From Gonocerus acuteangulatus (Eukaryota > Arthropoda > Insecta > Hemiptera > Coreidae), in NCBI GenBank assembly GCA_946811695.1, contig OX328126.1, positions 88,103,285-88,167,284 on the forward strand: a stretch of 64,000 bases of DNA, in the 5' to 3' direction. Under the pieces are notes generated by a model. It worked only from the letters and a program-made list of their open reading frames with translations, was not told where the DNA came from and searched no databases. Each line of letters starts with the position of its first letter. Position 1 is the first letter of the stretch. The translations under genes were made by a program, and so were the position numbers. This document shows, piece after piece, positions 1 to 11,698 of this stretch.

Positions 1-978
1 TGATTTATTTTATATATCGTGTTTAGAAAATGATATTATTATATTCTTTCACAAATTCATTTGTTTTAGAGAGTAAATTGAAAATGATTTATTCTATATA
101 TCGTGTTTAGAAAATGATATTATTATATTCTTTCACAAATTCATTTGTTTTAGAGAGTAAATTGAAAATGATTTATTTTATATATCGTGTTTAGAAAATG
201 ATATTATTATATTCTTTCACAAATTCATTTGTTTTAGAGAGTAAATTGAAAATGATTTATTTTATATATCGTGTTTAGAAAATGATATTATTATATTCTT
301 TCACAAATTCATTTGTTTTAGAGAGTAAATTGAAAATGATTTATTTTATATATCGTGTTTAGAAAATGATATTATTATATTCTTTCACAAATTCATTTGT
401 TTTAGAGAGTAAATTGAAAATGATTTATTCTATATATCGTGTTTAGAAAATGATATTATTATATTCTTTCACAAATTCATTTGTTTTAGAGAGTAAATTG
501 AAAATCATTTATTTTATATATCGTGTTTAGAAAATGATATTATTATATTCTTTCACAAATTCATTTGTTTTAGAGAGTAAATTGAAAATGATTTATTTTA
601 TATATCGTGTTTAGAAAATGATATTATTATATTCTTTCACAAATTCATTTGTTTTAGAGAGTAAATTGAAAATGATTTATTTTATATATCGTGTTTAGAA
701 AATGATATTATTATATTCTTTCACAAATTCATTTGTTTTAGAGAGTAAATTGAAAATGATTTATTCTATATATCGTGTTTAGAAAATGATATTATTATAT
801 TCTTTCACAAATTCATTTTTTTTAGAGAGCAGATTGAAAATGATTTATTCTATATATCGTGTTTAGAAAATGATATTATTATATTCTTTCACAAATTCAT
901 TTGTTTTAGAGAGTAGATTGAAAATGATTTATTTTATATATCGTGTTTAGAAAATGATATTATTATATTCTTTCACAA

Positions 979-1036
979 CGGCGCTAATGGCCTAGTTGTC
1001 GAAGCGCCGTAAAAAAAAAAGAAAAAAAAAAAAAAA
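979..1036 (+). mobile_element. 5'-truncated SINE tail inserted in satellite, copy 1
   Basis: The segment starts cggcgctaatggcctagttg, ends gcgccgt and is followed by a poly(A) tail. It matches the 3' domain of the SINEs at 12990 and 47514. It is flanked by a perfect 12-bp duplication, attctttcacaa, at 967-978 and 1037-1048, which is the ordinary satellite sequence at that point. This marks a true retroposition event into a monomer. Confidence 0.9.
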
Positions 1037-1552
1037 ATTCTTTCACAAATTCATTTGTTTTAGAGAGTAAATTGAAAATCATTTATTTTATATATCGTGT
1101 TTAGAAAATGATATTATTATATTCTTTCACAAATTCATTTGTTTTAGAGAGTAAATTGAAAATGATTTATTTTATATATCGTGTTTAGAAAATGATATTA
1201 TTATATTCTTTCACAAATTCATTTGTTTTAGAGAGTAAATTGAAAATGATTTATTTTATATATCGTGTTTAGAAAATGATATTATTATATTCTTTCACAA
1301 ATTCATTTGTTTTAGAGAGTAAATTGAAAATGATTTATTCTATATATCGTGTTTAGAAAATGATATTATTATATTCTTTCACAAATTCATTTTTTTTAGA
1401 GAGCAGATTGAAAATGATTTATTCTATATATCGTGTTTAGAAAATGATATTATTATATTCTTTCACAAATTCATTTGTTTTAGAGAGTAGATTGAAAATG
1501 ATTTATTTTATATATCGTGTTTAGAAAATGATATTATTATATTCTTTCACAA

Positions 1553-1610
1553 CGGCGCTAATGGCCTAGTTGTCGAAGCGCCGTAAAAAAAAAAGAAAAA
1601 AAAAAAAAAA
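1553..1610 (+). mobile_element. 5'-truncated SINE tail in satellite, copy 2 (duplicate of copy 1)
   Basis: Same 58-bp SINE tail and same 12-bp flanks (1541-1552 and 1611-1622) as at 979. The spacing between the two is 574 bp, which equals six 84-bp monomers (504) plus 58 bp of SINE plus one 12-bp TSD. The preceding monomers also share private variants (ttcattttttttagagagca). This is therefore a tandem duplication of the first insertion, not a second insertion. Confidence 0.9.
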
Positions 1611-4600
1611 ATTCTTTCACAAATTCATTTGTTTTAGAGAGTAAATTGAAAATGATTTATTTTATATATCGTGTTTAGAAAATGATATTATTATATTCTT
1701 TCACAAATTCATTTGTTTTAGAGAGTAAATTGAAAATGATTTATTTTATATATCGTGTTTAGAAAATGATATTATTATATTCTTTCACAAATTCATTTGT
1801 TTTAGAGAGTAAATTGAAAATGATTTATTTTATATATCGTGTTTAGAAAATGATATTATTATATTCTTTCACAAATTCATTTGTTTTAGAGAGTAAATTG
1901 AAAATGATTTATTTTATATATCGTGTTTAGAAAATGATATTATTATATTCTTTCACAAATTCATTTGTTTTAGAGAGTAAATTGAAAATGATTTATTTTA
2001 TATATCGTGTTTAGAAAATGATATTATTATATTCTTTCACAAATTCATTTGTTTTAGAGAGTAAATTGAAAATGATTTATTTTATATATCGTGTTTAGAA
2101 AATGATATTATTATATTCTTTCACAAATTCATTTGTTTTAGAGAGTAAATTGAAAATGATTTATTTTATATATCGTGTTTAGAAAATGATATTATTATAT
2201 TCTTTCACAAATTCATTTGTTTTAGAGAGTAGATTGAAAATGATTTATTCTATATATCGTGTTTAGAAAATGATATTATTATATTCTTTCACAAATTCAT
2301 TTGTTTTAGAGAGTAAATTGAAAATGATTTATTTTATATATCGTGTTTAGAAAATGATATTATTATATTCTTTCACAAATTCATTTGTTTTAGAGAGTAA
2401 ATTGAAAATGATTTATTTTATATATCGTGTTTAGAAAATGATATTATTATATTCTTTCACAAATTCATTTGTTTTAGAGAGTAAATTGAAAATGATTTAT
2501 TTTATATATCGTGTTTAGAAAATGATATTATTATATTCTTTCACAAATTCATTTGTTTTAGAGAGTAGATTGAAAATGATTTATTCTATATATCGTGTTT
2601 AGAAAATGATATTATTATATTCTTTCACAAATTCATTTGTTTTAGAGAGTAAATTGAAAATGATTTATTTTATATATCGTGTTTAGAAAATGATATTATT
2701 ATATTCTTTCACAAATTCATTTGTTTTAGAGAGTAAATTGAAAATCATTTATTTTATATATCGTGTTTAGAAAATGATATTATTATATTCTTTCACAAAT
2801 TCATTTGTTTTAGAGAGTAAATTGAAAATGATTTATTCTATATATCGTGTTTAGAAAATGATATTATTATATTCTTTCACAAATTCATTTGTTTTAGAGA
2901 GTAAATTGAAAATCATTTATTTTATATATCGTGTTTAGAAAATGATATTATTATATTCTTTCACAAATTCATTTGTTTTAGAGAGTAAATTGAAAATGAT
3001 TTATTTTATATATCGTGTTTAGAAAATGATATTATTATATTCTTTCACAAATTCATTTGTTTTAGAGAGTAAATTGAAAATGATTTATTTTATATATCGT
3101 GTTTAGAAAATGATATTATTATATTCTTTCACAAATTCATTTGTTTTAGAGAGTAAATTGAAAATGATTTATTCTATATATCGTGTTTAGAAAATGATAT
3201 TATTATATTCTTTCACAAATTCATTTGTTTTAGAGAGTAAATTGAAAATGATTTATTTTATATATCGTGTTTAGAAAATGATATTATTATATTCTTTCAC
3301 AAATTCATTTGTTTTAGAGAGTAAATTGAAAATCATTTATTTTATATATCGTGTTTAGAAAATGATATTATTATATTCTTTCACAAATTCATTTGTTTTA
3401 GAGAGTAAATTGAAAATGATTTATTTTATATATCGTGTTTAGAAAATGATATTATTATATTCTTTCACAAATTCATTTGTTTTAGAGAGTAAATTGAAAA
3501 TCATTTATTTTATATATCGTGTTTAGAAAATGATATTATTATATTCTTTCACAAATTCATTTGTTTTAGAGAGTAAATTGAAAATGATTTATTTTATATA
3601 TCGTGTTTAGAAAATGATATTATTATATTCTTTCACAAATTCATTTGTTTTAGAGAGTAAATTGAAAATGATTTATTCTATATATCGTGTTTAGAAAATG
3701 ATATTATTATATTCTTTCACAAATTCATTTGTTTTAGAGAGTAAATTGAAAATCATTTATTTTATATATCGTGTTTAGAAAATGATATTATTATATTCTT
3801 TCACAAATTCATTTGTTATAGAGAGTAAATTGAAAATGATTTATTTTATATATCGTGTTTAGAAAATGATATTATTATATTCTTTCACAAATTCATTTGT
3901 TTTAGAGAGTAAATTGAAAATGATTTATTCTATATATCGTGTTTAGAAAATGATATTATTATATTCTTTCACAAATTCATTTGTTTTAGAGAGTAAATTG
4001 AAAATCATTTATTTTATATATCGTGTTTAGAAAATGATATTATTATATTCTTTCACAAATTCATTTGTTTTAGAGAGTAAATTGAAAATGATTTATTTTA
4101 TATATCGTGTTTAGAAAATGATATTATTATATTCTTTCACAAATTCATTTGTTTTAGAGAGTAAATTGAAAATGATTTATTTTATATATCGTGTTTAGAA
4201 AATGATATTATTATATTCTTTCACAAATTCATTTGTTTTAGAGAGTAAATTGAAAATGATTTATTCTATATATCGTGTTTAGAAAATGATATTATTATAT
4301 TCTTTCACAAATTCATTTGTTTTAGAGAGCAGATTGAAAATGATTTATTCTATATATCGTGTTTAGAAAATGATATTATTATATTCTTTCACAAATTCAT
4401 TTGTTTTAGAGAGTAGATTGAAAATGATTTATTTTATATATCGTGTTTAGAAAATGATATTATTATATTCTTTCACAAATTCATTTGTTTTAGAGAGTAA
4501 ATTGAAAATGATTTATTTTATATATCGTGTTTAGAAAATGATATTATTATATTCTTTCACAAATTCATTTGTTTTAGAGAGTAAATTGAAAATGATTTAT

Positions 4601-5289
4601 TTTATATATCGTGTTTAGAAAATGATATTATTATATTCTTTCACAAATTCATTTGTTTTAGAGAGTAAATTGAAAATGATTTATTTTATATATCGTGTTT
4701 AGAAAATGATATTATTATATTCTTTCACAAATTCATTTGTTTTAGAGAGTAAATTGAAAATGATTTATTCTATATATCGTGTTTAGAAAATGATATTATT
4801 ATATTCTTTCACAAATTCATTTGTTTTAGAGAGTAAATTGAAAATGATTTATTTTATATATCGTGTTTAGAAAATGATATTATTATATTCTTTCACAAAT
4901 TCATTTGTTTTAGAGAGTAAATTGAAAATGATTTATTCTATATATCGTGTTTAGAAAATGATATTATTATATTCTTTCACAAATTCATTTGTTTTAGAGA
5001 GCAGATTGAAAATGATTTATTCTATATATCGTGTTTAGAAAATGATATTATTATATTCTTTCACAAATTCATTTGTTTTAGAGAGTAGATTGAAAATGAT
5101 TTATTTTATATATCGTGTTTAGAAAATGATATTATTATATTCTTTCACAAATTCATTTGTTTTAGAGAGTAAATTGAAAATGATTTATTTTATATATCGT
5201 GTTTAGAAAATGATATTATTATATTCTTTCACAAATTCATTTGTTTTAGAGAGTAAATTGAAAATGATTTATTTTATATATCGTGTTTA

Positions 5290-5797
5290 GAAAATGATAT
5301 TATTATTTCCTTTCACAAATTCATTTGTTTTAGAGAGTAGATTGAAGAACAAATACAATAGTTGAACAATCATTTATATTTCGTCAAATAAATAAAAATG
5401 TGCTTACGTTTGGCGTAATCTTTCAGTATAAAATGTTTCTACCCCAAAAATAATAGCAGATTTAAATTCAGCACCCCCTGAAACCCTAATGAGATAAATA
5501 TCATCGGAAACAAAAAATATTACTTTCTTAACTCGGTATTGGAGAAAAAAAGTATTATTTTTTATTTTCGATGATTCTAAATCTGATATTATTTTTTATG
5601 TAAAAAATGTGTAATACTAGTTTACTTCAAACGTAAGCATATGTTTGAATTTATTTGACGAAATATAAATTATTTTTGAACGATTGTATTTTTCCTTTAA
5701 TCTACTCTATAAAACAAATGAATTGGTGAAAGAATCATGTCGATATCATTTTCTAAACTCGATATAAAAAATAAAGCACTTTCAACCTATTTTATTT
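5290..5797. repeat. Inverted-repeat element whose arms contain the satellite monomer
   Basis: The last satellite monomers run into about 140 bp (5347-5490) that reappears inverted at about 5570-5700, for example atatttcgtcaaataaat at 5376 and its reverse complement near 5650. The inverted arm then continues into one diverged, reverse-oriented copy of the 84-bp monomer (about 5697-5797). The loop is about 5500-5570. The structure is a foldback or MITE-like element in which one arm carries the whole satellite and the other a single monomer. The outer left end lies outside the window. Confidence 0.75.
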
Positions 5798-5940
5798 TAT
5801 TTCTCAGCACCTAAGGCGCATTGGACGGAACGCTCGGACACGTAATATCACGTAATAGATTTTTTGGTGAATTTAAATCAAAAATGCAAACGACATTTGA
5901 AAAAAAAAAGTGGCACATGAGGGCAAATTCAAACAAGGAG

Positions 5941-6617
5941 GGCGGCAAAAAATGTGTTAACTAACATATAATCATTTTAATATAATAATAAATACAATGT
6001 TTTACGTATTTGAGGAGTGTAGAAAGATTCTGTTTTGGGGTGAGAAGCGTGGGTTAAATGTTGGGGATGAGGGAGGGCGGCAAAAAATGTGTTAACTAAC
6101 ATATAATCATTTTAATATAATAATAAATACAATGTTTTACGTATTTGAGGAGTGTTGAAAGATTCTGTTTTGGGGTCAGAAGCGTGGGTTAAATGTTGGG
6201 GATGAGGGAGGGCGGCAAAAAATGTGTTAACTAACATATAATCATTTTAATATAATAATAAATACAATGTTTTACGTATTTGAGGAGTGTAGAAAGATTC
6301 TGTTTTGGGGTGAGAAGCGTGGGTTAAATGTTGGGGATGAGGGAGGGCGGCAAAAAATGTGTTAACTAACATATAATCATTTTAATATAATAATAAATAC
6401 AATGTTTTACGTATTTGAGGAGTGTTGAAAGATTCTGTTTTGGGGTCAGAAGCGTGGGTTAAATGTTGGGGATGAGGGAGGGCGGCAAAAAATGTGTTAA
6501 CTAACATATAATCATTTTAATATAATAATAAATACAATGTTTTACGTATTTGAGGAGTGTTGAAAGATTCTGTTTTGGGGTCAGAAGCGTGGGTTAAATG
6601 TTGGGGATGAGGGAGGG
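5941..6617. repeat. 135-bp tandem repeat, 5 copies
   Basis: Units start at ggcggcaaaaaatgtg (5941, 6076, 6211, 6346, 6481). Copies 1 and 3 read gtgtagaaag and ggtgagaagc; copies 2, 4 and 5 read gtgttgaaag and ggtcagaagc. The unit of amplification was therefore partly a 270-bp dimer. No coding potential was seen. Confidence 0.95.
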
Positions 6618-7213
6618 TGCGTAAATGTTTTTCCCTTTGATAATTTATTAGTTTCCGCCTCGGTGCATTAATTCTGCTGGATAATTAATGAAGAAAAACT
6701 GCGTGGAATCATCCACTCTTACAAACTCAAACCACGGTAGGGGCCCTAGATATTTCATCAATAATGGTAAAAATAAGGCGTTATTTCCTTATCCCGGGTG
6801 GCATTTGGAAACCTTAGAATAGGAAAACTTAATATTTTCGCTTCCTTGATGCTTGAAACCAGTATTTTTGGCATCTCAAGGACGGTTTTCTCCGGCTGTG
6901 GAATTTGTTAACATTCCAACGAACAACGTTGTCGCAAAACCATTTCTTAACCTTTTTGGAGATAATTAACAAAATCCGGCGCTAATGGCTGAGATGCAGG
7001 TGCGCATAAATAAATGTGCGCAATTTTTAATCCTTAACAAAAACATAAAGTTATTCTGAAAGTAGGAGATTAAATCTAGTAAAGTACGTAGGCTTTTTAA
7101 GAAATATTGATTTTTTCAAAAATGGTAAACAATTTTTGATTTTCTCTTTAAAAATCAGTCATAAAATCATTATAGTTTAATCAATCGAAAAACTACATTC
7201 TTTACTAGCAAAT
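6618..7213. other. Intergenic stretch with a SINE-tail relic
   Basis: No gene is seen. At 6976-7004 a degenerate SINE 3' domain (cggcgctaatggctgagatg) is recognisable. The rest is unassigned AT-rich sequence. Confidence 0.6.
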
Positions 7214-7226
7214 ATCATTATAATCT

Positions 7227-8072
7227 TTTTTTTTTTTTTTTTTTTAATATTCAACTTTTTATTTATTTACAGAAGTATTACATTCTACAATTATGTGTAT
7301 TTTGTAATTTGATATAGGTAGTTTGACCACGCCTCAGGTGCCACCAGTTGTCAACCGAATACCTTCCTTAGGAAGGATTCTAGGATGACCTGGAGTCACC
7401 GTACATCATCCAACCACACCCTGCGACTAGCAGGGAGGATTGGAGACAGGTAAGACGTGGCTTGTGATTTCATGAGGAGAGAAAATATCCATCGATATCA
7501 CTCTCATAATTACATTAGTTCTGATTGTTGGTCACTGCACGACACTTCACTACCTAAGCAGATCCCGGGGCCACTTCCTATTAAGACGTCTTGGTGGAGA
7601 GGAAGGATTGATGCTGGATAATGATTGGGCTATAGGATTAGGATGATTGATCAATTTACTATGGAATGATGAGAAGCGGCTAGGGATTATATCTTGGACA
7701 AAAGGAATATTTAGGTCATTATGGAGGGTGCGATTCGAAACGTAATAAGGAGCATTAACTATGGTGCGTAGGATTTTGGATTGAAATGTTTGGATTCGGT
7801 GGATGTTGGAATGCTTGGCTGTCCCCCAGAGTTCTACTCCGTAAGTCCATATAGGTTTTAATAATGAGTTGTAGACAGTTAGTTTGTTCTGTACGGTTAA
7901 TTGTGATGTTCGATTTAGTAGTCTGTATAGTTGTCCGAATCGTCGATTGAGTTCTTGTCGTTTTTGTTTAATGTGTGCGTTCCAAGTTAGTCGTGAGTCA
8001 AGATAAAACCCAAGGTATCGGATAATGTTGGTTATGGGTAACGGATTGTCGTTAAAGGAAACGGAAGGACAG
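7227..8072 (-). mobile_element. 5'-truncated jockey-like LINE with perfect TSD
   Basis: An 846-bp LINE 3' end lies on the minus strand: coding part, about 300 bp of 3' UTR, then poly(A) (the T run at 7227-7245). The flanks are a perfect 13-bp duplication, atcattataatct, at 7214-7226 and 8073-8085, which fixes both ends. The 3' UTR is shared with the copy at 54.7-55.5 kb. Truncation at the 5' end with a TSD is the usual outcome of target-primed reverse transcription. Confidence 0.93.
7550..8072 (-). pseudogene. LINE reverse transcriptase C-terminal region (partial ORF2)
   Basis: About 174 codons remain open. The start is set by the 5' truncation, not by a true initiation codon; the upstream two or three codons come from the target site. 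Visible are a thumb-type motif LGFYLDSRLTWNAHI (residues about 22-36), then LNRRFGQLYRLLN, PIWTYGVELWGTAKHSN and the terminal NRKWPRDLLR. These resemble the post-palm region of jockey-clade non-LTR reverse transcriptases, which copy element RNA at a nicked target. The catalytic palm (YADD box) is absent, so this copy cannot be active. Homologous fragments lie at 13.2-14.5 kb and 54.7-55.2 kb. Confidence 0.85.
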
Positions 8073-8085
8073 ATCATTATAATCT

Positions 8086-8503
8086 GAAATTAAAATTTGA
8101 AGTTGATTGGGTAAAAATTGAAAGCGGTAGGATATCGCCCGAGAAAATCTCGGCGGTTGCCGTTTTCAGAAAATCTATTCTAAAGTTTAATATAACAAAA
8201 AGGCAATTTTTTAAAAATTTCTTGTAAAAGAAAATGGTTTTAATTTTGAAATGTACCGGGACTTGGAAAGTCTAATTTTTGACGTACAACATAAGTCCTG
8301 TTGAAGTCTAATTTTTGGCAAATTTATTTATTTCTTGTTTAACGCTACAAGGCGATAAAACAGTTAAAAAGTTATTTTTTAAGAACAAAAACAATAACAA
8401 AAGCAATCGTAATGAATTAAGAAGTTGTAAAGTGTATCTGTACTGTTTATGTAAATATTTAGTTTTACATGTAGTCAGTTTGAGTTGTATGTGTTTAAAC
8501 CTT
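8086..8503. other. Unassigned AT-rich spacer
   Basis: The stretch between two LINE insertions. An open frame enters the next LINE from here (67 codons), but it has no recognisable motif and is probably fortuitous. Confidence 0.5.
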
Positions 8504-8516
8504 AACAATGTATATT

Positions 8517-9328
8517 CAGAATACACCAAAACTTATACCGATGCTTCTAAAACTGACCCCCGAATAGGATGTGCCTTTTTAAGAGACAACTCCTCCAAGA
8601 AGTATAACATGCATGAAGCTAATTGCATATTCACGGGGGAATCTTTTGCGATTTGGCAGGCCCTTGAAGACATCAAGATCCAAGACAACAACAAGCACCT
8701 GTTCATAACGGACTCACTCAGCGTGATGAGGGCACTACTGACACTAAAGAAGAACCATCCAATCATTGCAGAAGTATGGAAGAATCTAGCAACACAACAT
8801 AAAGAAATTGCTCTTTTATGGGTTCCTTCAGATGTGGGGATTGAACTCAATGAGAAAGTGGACAAAGTAGCAAACGATGCTAGAACGGCACAAATTAATA
8901 ATATAAAAATAGAAAAAGTATGCGGCCTCGATTTTAAAAAACATATAAAAAAACAGGTAATGAAATTGTGGCAAAATGAATGGTTAAACACGGAAACCAA
9001 ACTAAAAAACATAAAAGGGACAGTAACTGTTTGGAAAACCTCTGAAAGGTTGAACAGAAGAGAGGAAGTGGTATTGGCTAGAATACGGATTGGCCATACC
9101 AAAATAACGCATACCTACTATCTGAAAGGACTTTACCCTCCCACCTGTAAACTCTGCCATGAAGAATTAACTGTTCAGCATTTCCTGACACAATGCAAGG
9201 GATACAACCAACAAAGGCAACATAATGACATCTCAGGCAGTATGGATGAAATCTTATCAGATGAAGAAAGGACAGTACAAAAAGTACTAAAATTTATTAA
9301 AGACATCGGCCTATACCATCAAATATAA
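8517..9328 (+). pseudogene. LINE RNase H domain plus C-terminal Cys/His motif
   Basis: The frame is open for about 270 codons after the TSD boundary and stops at 9328. RNase H-type motifs are in order: TYTDASK (Asp), GESFAIWQAL (Glu), ITDSLS (Asp) and LNEKVDKVA (Asp), so the four acidic residues are kept. The motif usually read as WVPSHVGI is WVPSDVGI here, so the conserved His is replaced by Asp. Near the end C-x2-C-x7-H-x4-C (CKLCHEELTVQHFLTQC) is the Cys/His motif common at LINE C-termini. RNase H degrades the RNA strand during element copying. No reverse transcriptase precedes it, so the copy is dead. The start at 8315 that would give 337 residues lies in host DNA outside the element. Confidence 0.88.
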
Positions 9329-9388
9329 AACTAGAGAACTGCCAATGACTCACATGGGTAGAGCCAGTATATATCAAACAAATAAATA
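8517..9388 (+). mobile_element. 5'-truncated jockey-like LINE carrying RNase H, with TSD
   Basis: The ends are set by a perfect 13-bp duplication, aacaatgtatatt, at 8504-8516 and 9389-9401. The element consists of the RNase H domain, a C-terminal Cys/His motif and a short 3' UTR ending in an aaataaataaa tail. It lies in opposite orientation to the LINE at 7227 and is from a different lineage, because that one shows no RNase H tail. Confidence 0.92.
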
Positions 9389-9401
9389 AACAATGTATAT
9401 T

Positions 9402-10046
9402 ACTCAATTTCAGATATTAACTATGAATAATTATTTAATATTATATTTTCGTCATATTCGGTCAAATAAGTTTCTGTATTGGCAAATTTAAAAACTGTTC
9501 CGGTAGGTAAACATTTTTGATTAGTTAGCCCTAAAAAAATAAATTGGTAAAAAAAAAAAAAAAAGTTACAAGGTAGAATTACCCCTTAAGATACACAGAT
9601 CCTCTGGGAAGAATTTTTTTTTCTAATTTATTTATCACTCGGCTAATACTGGATAATTTTTGTACGTAATTTCTGATTGTATCTCCCTAAAGCTATTTCA
9701 CGCCGATCACTGAAGAAATTTCCAACCCAACCATGGAATATTACCTGCTATTATACTTCTTGTATCCCAAGTATAGCGTGCTTCCTCCATTACAGGTCCA
9801 GTAATGAGTGTTTACACTCCTCAATGATGATTGCACAGTACTGCATCGTTTACAATTACCACGGCTGCTCCTGTGCACGTTAGTCCTGCACGCCATCTTA
9901 ATGGAGTCGCTAGTTCATTCAAGGTCTTAAGGTTTGCAGAATATTATTGTATTTTCATACTTCATTATTAAAATATGGTTGAGTTTTTATTAATTATATA
10001 AGTAAATAATATAGGGACTCCCCCAAAGTATCTTCATTCATAACCC
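9402..10046. other. Unassigned AT-rich stretch
   Basis: Nothing recognisable was seen apart from short poly(A) runs (about 9550). The open frame at 9677-9883 has no motif and ordinary base composition. Confidence 0.45.
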
Positions 10047-10140
10047 TGTTTAAACGCGGTTCCTCCCTGCCTTCATAGGTTTATGAAGTTGACCTCATGA
10101 CGCAATCCGGAAGTCACGATTTTTTTTTTTTTTTTTTATA
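10047..10140 (+). mobile_element. Helentron-like 5'-end fragment
   Basis: It contains acgcggttcctccctgcc, then atgaagttgacctcatgacg and caatccggaagt followed by a T run. This is the same order of blocks as the 5' ends at 34144, 61387 and 63256. No 3' end is visible nearby. Confidence 0.5.
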
Positions 10141-10346
10141 GTGTTAAATTTTTCCATACATATTAATAGGTTTAAAGTGTGTAAAGATTGTTGCTATATC
10201 GTCCCTACCATGTCAAACTATCGAATAGGCAAATCGGAGCAAACTAGAGAACGAACATATTCTATCCACTGATGAAGTAATATATTGAAAAATTACCGTT
10301 TTATAGGTAAAAATCAAAGTTTATGCGTCTTCTACTTACAAGGTTT

Positions 10347-11001
10347 TTAATAATCAAAATATATACCATTGTGTTCTATGGTTTGTGGCCTTCTGGAAGC
10401 CAGCAGTTGAAATCCTTGATGGTACCATTCTTTGGGTTTAGAATCGAAGAACTCACGAACGCCATTTTCAACTTTATTCGAGTTGTTGAATGTTTTTCCC
10501 ACGAAGGAAATGAGCCATTGATCTGATCAGGTGCTAGTATGATGGAGCTAGGTCTGGACTATATGCCGGGTGAGGGAGAAGCTTGATTCCATCCAAATCG
10601 GGTAGTTCTTGGCTTGTAAGTCGAGAGGTGTGGGGCCTGGCATTCTCTGGTAAAAACAAGACTTGCTTTCCGTTGACTAAACCTGGATACCGCTCAACCA
10701 AAAAATTGTATATTCCCAGCAGTTGTACTGAATATAACCTCTTAGAATTGCTTTTTGTATGATCGGCTTTAATAGCAGTGCGCAGTGCGTTCTGGTTGAC
10801 TACTGAAACACGCCCTGATACAGATTTCTTTTCAAGGCTCAAATCACCTTTATTAAATTTTTTGAACTAACTTCTCATTGTCCTTTCATTCAAAGAGTCT
10901 TAATCCTCAAATTCAACCATTAAACGAATGGCTTCAGTTGATGAAAACTTCCGTTTCCAAAAATAAAGCAAAATTATGATAATTCCGTACTGTAGTGTCA
11001 T
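10347..11001 (-). pseudogene. mariner transposase relic with internal deletion
   Basis: Reading from 11001, the frame gives an N-terminal helix-turn-helix region (SSTEAIRLMVEFED, then ERTMRS, FKKFNKGDLSLEKKSVSGR, VVNQNALRTAIKADHTKS). It then jumps to the last part of the catalytic domain (LVNGKQVLFLPENARPHTS, LPHPAYSPDLAPSY). After a frame change it ends DSKPKEWYHQGFQLLASR ... EHNGIYFDY, with the stop at 10347-10349. Mariner transposases are about 345 residues; the middle, including the first catalytic Asp, is missing here. Two in-frame stops lie in the N-terminal part and at least one frameshift lies near 10530. The usual DNARPHTS reads ENARPHTS, so the second catalytic Asp is also altered. 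Terminal inverted repeats were not identified. Confidence 0.9.
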
Positions 11002-11687
11002 TGTGAACAAAAGGGGAGCTATAGCAGGACTGAGCCCGGATAGAGGGCATGCTGGTTACCAAATGATTCACAAGGGATCAAACATGAACTGCTTATCACA
11101 ATTCTTAGCTCCCAAATGTAAATAAGAGAGGAATTACGGTCCAAAGTTCAAACACAAAGAAAACGGTAATTTTTCCTGACTCAATCCATTAATTACCATA
11201 CTAAACACGGATACTAAAACTAAAAACAACTATTTATTAAAAAAATACTCCAACACATGATTAATAATTTTACAAATCTAAAACTAAACTAAAACTAAAA
11301 CTAATAATATAACGCGAGTTTATTTTTAGTTAGAATGAATTAACGTTAGTTCAGTAAACTAACGCTAGTTTTGTTCAAGAATGATCAGGACTGGAGAATA
11401 GGAGACTTCTACAGCTGGGATTAATGAAGAATACAGCAAGTACCGCGAGGAATGTGCAATACTCTAGAAGGATCTATTGTAGAGGAATCTAGGAATGTCT
11501 GAATAGATGAATCTATTTCCATGAAGGGGAGATAAATCCAGAATAACGATATTCCCCACAATATCTTCTAGAAGATGGAGGAATTCTTAGCCAAGCAGCT
11601 CTCGAATCGAGATCTCAAAGAATTTAAATGCTTCAGTCATATTCCCAAATACTTTTTTAATATATTCACATTTTCAAGGTATGTTCC
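11002..11687. other. Unassigned stretch
   Basis: No coding signal was seen. Around 11270-11370 there are short imperfect repeats of aaactaaaactaa and of gttagt-type blocks. Confidence 0.4.
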
Positions 11688-11698
11688 CATTGAGATTA

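Larger units (their letters stand above)
1..5346. repeat. 84-bp AT-rich satellite array, about 62 copies
   Basis: Near-identical 84-bp monomers run from the window edge to 5346; phase is kept exactly (for example positions 1 and 421 are five units apart). Each monomer contains tatatatcgtgtttagaaaa and caaattcatttgttttagag. Variants are single substitutions (ttttatata or tctatata, aaaatgat or aaaatcat, gtaaattg, gtagattg or gcagattg) that recur in blocks, so copies have been amplified in groups. Two copies are interrupted by the same SINE tail. The array continues to the left of the window. It encodes nothing; all frames are broken. Confidence 0.97.

Noticed and set aside
1..5346. CRISPR-like regular array
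   Set aside because: There are no spacers; the whole 84-bp unit is repeated, and the context is eukaryotic.
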